Origin: Salinisphaera sp. UBA6602
GTDB taxonomy: Bacteria; Pseudomonadota; Gammaproteobacteria; Nevskiales; Salinisphaeraceae
Reading direction: 5' to 3'
DNA: 16,418 nt
Assembly (NCBI GenBank): GCA_002433465.1
Contig: DJIE01000023.1
Location: forward strand, 1-16,418
Shown here: in pieces, positions 13,971 to 16,418 of the stretch
Position numbering within the stretch: position 1 is the first letter of the stretch
Layout of the letters: each line of letters begins with the position of its first letter
Made by a program: the position numbers and the translations under genes
The notes under the pieces: generated by a model
Seen by the model: the letters and a program-made list of their open reading frames with translations, nothing else
The model's database searches: none
Told to the model about the DNA's origin: nothing

Positions 13971-14444
13971 ATGAGCGATACCCGCCGTCACGTCGTCGTG
14001 ATCGCGCACGCGCCCTCGCCCAACACCCGCCGCCTACGCGATGCGGTGCTGCGCGGCCTGAACAATCCGGATATCGACCACGTCAGCGCACGCTGGATCG
14101 CGCCGCTGGAGGCCGGGCCGGACGACGTGCTGGCCGCCGACGCAGTCATCCTCGGCACGCCGGAAAACCTTGGCACCATGAGCGGCGCGCTCAAGGACTT
14201 CTTCGACCGCAGCTATTACCACTGCCTCGACCATACGGACGCCCTGCCCTTTGCGGTCTATATCCGCGCCGGCCATGACGGCACAGGTACACGACGCGCC
14301 ATCGAGAGCATTACCGGCGGGCTGCGCTGGAAGGCCATACAGGCACCGTTGATCTGCCAGGGCACTTTCGATGCGGCGTTCGAAAGCCAGTGTGAAGAAC
14401 TGGGCCTGATGATGGCTGCCGGCCTGGAGTCGGGCCTTTTTTAA
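13971..14444 (+). CDS. flavodoxin-like / NAD(P)H-dependent FMN reductase family protein
   Basis: A 157-residue flavodoxin-fold protein. HAPSPNTRRLRDAV (13-26) is the phosphate-binding loop that holds FMN, and AVILGTPENLGTMSGALKDFFDRSYYHC (about 58-85) is the second FMN loop and following helix typical of flavodoxin-like reductases (compare GTP-x-N-x-G-x-M). YIRAGHDGTGTRRAIESI is the third flavin-contacting segment. The expected role is cytoplasmic electron transfer or quinone/flavin reduction. AGGA 9 nt upstream supports the ATG. It stands alone: a less GC-rich region lies before it and an intrinsic terminator runs into its stop codon. The exact partner or substrate is unknown. Confidence 0.85.
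   Translation: MSDTRRHVVVIAHAPSPNTRRLRDAVLRGLNNPDIDHVSARWIAPLEAGPDDVLAADAVILGTPENLGTMSGALKDFFDRSYYHCLDHTDALPFAVYIRAGHDGTGTRRAIESITGGLRWKAIQAPLICQGTFDAAFESQCEELGLMMAAGLESGLF
14421..14442 (+). terminator. intrinsic terminator overlapping the flavodoxin-like stop codon
   Basis: GGCCT (14421-14425) pairs with GGGCC (14432-14436), the last pair being T-G, around a 6-nt loop. Six Ts follow (14437-14442). The last T belongs to the TAA stop at 14442-14444, so the terminator is encoded within the last codons. The stem is short but GC-rich. Confidence 0.55.
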
Positions 14445-14605
14445 CAGCAGGCATGATGAACCTGCACAAAAGATGAGCAGGCTGCACCAGATTGGCCCTG
14501 CGTGCCGGCACCCTGGCCACGGACGTCACGCCACCCGTTGCCGGCCTGGCGAACCGTATCCCGTAACCGAATTATCGACCCGACGCAGGAACGACGGCAC
14601 GTGTC

Positions 14606-14636
14606 CGCCTGTTTCACCGCCGTCGAAAAACAGGCG
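14606..14636 (+). repeat. 9-bp perfect inverted repeat in the atzF upstream region
   Basis: CGCCTGTTT (14606-14614) and AAACAGGCG (14628-14636) are perfectly complementary around a 13-nt spacer. No T-run follows on either strand. It could be an RNA hairpin, a repetitive extragenic palindrome or a protein-binding site. Confidence 0.45.
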
Positions 14637-14645
14637 TCGGCGCCT

Positions 14646-14687
14646 GGCCGCCGTGCATTTTCAATAGCTTAGCCGCCGCTGGCGGCC
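14646..14687 (+). repeat. competing GC-rich stems in the atzF upstream region
   Basis: GGCGGCC at 14681-14687 can pair with GGCCGCC at 14646-14652 (28-nt loop). Its first six bases can instead pair with GCCGCC at 14672-14677 (3-nt loop). The two pairings exclude each other, as in attenuator-like leaders, but in DNA this GC-rich the arrangement may be chance. Confidence 0.3.
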
Positions 14688-14814
14688 GCGATCGTGTACC
14701 CATTCGCGCGTGGCTAGTATGACGACCGGCCGCTTGTGGGGGCGCGTCGGTAGCGTCGCTTCGACCAGCTGAAGTCGGATCGACGCCGGGCTGGCATAGG
14801 CGTTGCTAAGCGGT

Positions 14815-14834
14815 TGTATACACCTCTGTATGCA
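14815..14834 (+). promoter_or_regulatory. tandem TGTATACA-type operator before allophanate hydrolase
   Basis: TGTATACA (14815-14822) is a perfect 8-bp palindrome and TGTATGCA (14827-14834) is a near copy 12 bp further on, about one helical turn. They end 6 nt before ATG 14841 and occupy the place where a ribosome site would be. TGTATACA-like cores are common for GntR-family regulators of the FCD/VanR type, which often control nitrogen and carbon catabolic operons. No regulator gene is in the window. Confidence 0.45.
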
Positions 14835-14840
14835 GCTTCT

Positions 14841-16418
14841 ATGACCATTTCGACCCTGGCCGACTGGCAGGCCACCTACGCCGACAACGCCCATACGCCC
14901 CGTAGCGCGCTTCATGCGCTACGCGACAGCCTGGGCAGCGACGACCCGGCATGGATTCATATCGTGAGCGGCGCCGAGCTCGACGCCCAGCTAGATGTCC
15001 TGGATGCCCGCCTGCAGGGCGCCGGCGGCCAGCCCTCGGCCCTACCGCTCTACGGCGTTCCGTTCGCGGTCAAGGACAATATCGATGTCGCGGGCCTACC
15101 CACCACGGCCGCCTGCCCCGCCTTTGCCTATACGCCCGAGCGCTCGGCCGCAGCGGTAGAAAGACTGCAGGCCGCCGGCGCCATCGTTTTGGGCAAGACC
15201 AATCTGGACCAGTTCGCGACCGGCCTGGTGGGCACACGCTCGCCGTATGGCGCCGTGCCCAACGCCTTCGACAGCCGCTATATAAGCGGCGGCTCCAGCT
15301 CCGGCTCGGCGTCGGTGGTCGCACGCGGGCTGGTGGCCTTCTCGCTGGGCACCGACACGGCCGGTTCCGGGCGCGTGCCGGCCGGCTTCAACAACCTGGT
15401 GGGCGTAAAGGCAAGCTGCGGGGCGATCAGTACGCGCGGCGTGGTACCGGCCTGTCGCTCGCTGGACTGCGTGTCCATCTTCGCGTTGGATATCGCCGAC
15501 GCCGACGCCGTCCGCGGTGTGCTGACCGGCTTCGATGACGAAGACGCCTACTCGCGTAGCGCCCCGCATAACGTCGCCACGGCCAGCGCGTCGGCTACGC
15601 CGCGGCTGGGCGTGCCGAGCCAGCCCGAATTCTTCGACGACGACAGCGCACGGGCCGCCTTCGACGCGGCCGTGACCCATTGGAAAGAGGCCGGCGCCGA
15701 AATCGTCGAACTCGATTTCACCCCGTTTCACGAAGCCGCCGCCCTGCTCTATCAGGGGCCGTGGGTGGCCGAACGCTATGCCGCGGTGGGCGAATTCATC
15801 GAGTCGCATGCCGATGCGGCCGATCCGGTGGTGGCCGACATCATCACCGGCGGCAAGAAAGCAACCGCGGTCGATGCCTTTCGCGCCCAGTACGCCCTCG
15901 CCGCGCTCAAGCACAAGGCCGATGCACTCATCGACGGCGTAGATGCGCTGCTGGTCCCGACCGCGCCGAGCATCTATCGCCAGGCCGAAATCGCGGCCGA
16001 TCCGGTCGCGCTCAACAGCCGGCTGGGCACCTACACCAACTTCGTCAACCTGCTCGATTATTGTGCGCTAGCCCTGCCGGGCGGTTTTCGCGACGAAGGC
16101 CTGCCGGTCGGTATCACCCTCATCGCGCCGGCCTGGCAAGACGACCGCCTCGCTGCACTCGGCGCCCACTGGCAAAACCACCAGCCCTGGTCGCTGGGCA
16201 CGGGCAAACGCCTGGCCGCCCAGGTCGCGATCACGCCCGGTGCCGCAGCGGCCGACGACGTGGTCCGGGTCGCTGTCGTCGGCGCGCATCTGCGCGGCAT
16301 GCCGCTGAACTGGCAGCTCACCGAACGCGACGCCCGCTTCGTGGAACAGACAGAAACGGCGCCGAATTACCGCCTGCTGGCCCTGGCCGGCACCACGCCG
16401 CCCAAGCCCGGGCTGATC
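14841..16418 (+). CDS. atzF: allophanate hydrolase (3'-truncated by window end)
   Basis: The first 526 codons of a gene of about 600. Allophanate hydrolase splits allophanate into ammonia and carbon dioxide, the second step after urea carboxylase, or in triazine/biuret breakdown. The amidase-signature domain shows YGVPFAVKDNID with catalytic K78, SGGSSSGSA holding the cis-serine (152-154) and TDTAGSGRVPA with nucleophile S176. The sequence after about residue 475 (VAVVGAHLRGMPLNWQLTERDARFV...YRLLALAGTTPPKPGL) is the C-terminal domain peculiar to allophanate hydrolases, separating it from GatA and other amidases. ATG 14841 fits the family N-terminus and no earlier in-frame start is better, yet no Shine-Dalgarno is seen. 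Urea carboxylase or transport genes are expected beyond the window. The catabolic role is confident; the urea versus biuret source is not. Confidence 0.93.
   Translation, partial: MTISTLADWQATYADNAHTPRSALHALRDSLGSDDPAWIHIVSGAELDAQLDVLDARLQGAGGQPSALPLYGVPFAVKDNIDVAGLPTTAACPAFAYTPERSAAAVERLQAAGAIVLGKTNLDQFATGLVGTRSPYGAVPNAFDSRYISGGSSSGSASVVARGLVAFSLGTDTAGSGRVPAGFNNLVGVKASCGAISTRGVVPACRSLDCVSIFALDIADADAVRGVLTGFDDEDAYSRSAPHNVATASASATPRLGVPSQPEFFDDDSARAAFDAAVTHWKEAGAEIVELDFTPFHEAAALLYQGPWVAERYAAVGEFIESHADAADPVVADIITGGKKATAVDAFRAQYALAALKHKADALIDGVDALLVPTAPSIYRQAEIAADPVALNSRLGTYTNFVNLLDYCALALPGGFRDEGLPVGITLIAPAWQDDRLAALGAHWQNHQPWSLGTGKRLAAQVAITPGAAAADDVVRVAVVGAHLRGMPLNWQLTERDARFVEQTETAPNYRLLALAGTTPPKPGLI

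Larger units (their letters stand above)
14445..14840 (+). other. 396-bp spacer upstream of the allophanate hydrolase gene
   Basis: No convincing gene is present on either strand; the open frames here have no domain and poor codon use. The spacer carries a GCAGG/CCTGC stem just after the flavodoxin-like stop (14447-14465), a 9-bp inverted repeat at 14606-14636, competing GGCCGCC/GGCGGCC stems at 14646-14687, and a tandem TGTATACA-type site at 14815-14834. I looked for guanidine-riboswitch hallmarks, because such switches often precede urea carboxylase operons, and did not find them. Confidence 0.5.

Noticed and set aside
14453..14465. 13-bp match (ATGATGAACCTGC) to the minus strand of the zinc-ribbon gene
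   Set aside because: The match does not extend beyond 13 bases and is probably chance; it is not enough to call a repeat or an element end.
14445..14840. Guanidine (ykkC-type) riboswitch upstream of allophanate hydrolase
   Set aside because: The conserved ykkC and mini-ykkC sequence hallmarks could not be found; only generic stems are present.
14661..14915. Minus-strand 84-codon frame at the atzF start
   Set aside because: It is partly antisense to a clear amidase gene and has no recognisable features or ribosome site.

Overview
The window is GC-rich, tightly packed bacterial DNA of proteobacterial type. A bidomain sucrose-phosphate synthase/phosphatase-like enzyme (sucrose is a common compatible solute), an LplT-PlsC-type membrane protein, and LysR/TetR regulators beside small metabolic genes suggest a gammaproteobacterium, perhaps halotolerant (Salinisphaera-like is a low-confidence guess). 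No rRNA, tRNA, CRISPR array or intact insertion sequence was seen.

Region 1 (1-8843) is a glycoconjugate or oligosaccharide cluster. A GT1/GT28-like glycosyltransferase (139-1278, +) converges on a minus-strand pair: a GT2-fold glycosyltransferase with a GT7-type C-terminal motif (1275-2150) and a sucrose-phosphate synthase/phosphatase-like protein (2147-4234). The two convergent genes share one CTAG for their stop codons. A plus-strand operon starts 45 bp from the synthase: GT4 (4280), a 59-codon small ORF that I newly propose (5341), GT2 (5517), an acyl-CoA dehydrogenase-like protein (6563), a PIG-L deacetylase (7591) and a NodS-like methyltransferase (8256). Every junction in this operon, and the one in the minus-strand pair, is a 4-bp ATGA or GTGA overlap. 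Sugar transfer followed by de-N-acetylation and N-methylation resembles the logic of Nod-factor tailoring with unrelated or distantly related parts. I know of no described product, so this is the best candidate for an undescribed system here.

Region 2 (8844-11583) is a small regulon. A fused LplT-like transporter/PlsC acyltransferase (9006-10940) has a clear sigma-70 promoter. A convergent TetR gene (10906-11529) overlaps its 3' end. A TGAAC-NN-CGTTYA operator sits just downstream of both candidate -10 boxes, which suggests that the TetR protein controls both itself and the membrane protein.

Region 3 (11626-13402) holds an SDR oxidoreductase and a LysR regulator on the minus strand. A strong hairpin lies at the SDR stop and a LysR-type palindrome covers the lysR start codon.

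Region 4 (13456-16418) begins with a small zinc-ribbon protein and a less GC-rich, mostly non-coding stretch. A flavodoxin-like gene follows (13971-14444), with an intrinsic terminator running into its stop codon. A 396-bp spacer carries two inverted repeats and a tandem TGTATACA-type operator. Last comes an allophanate hydrolase gene (14841 onward), cut by the window end.
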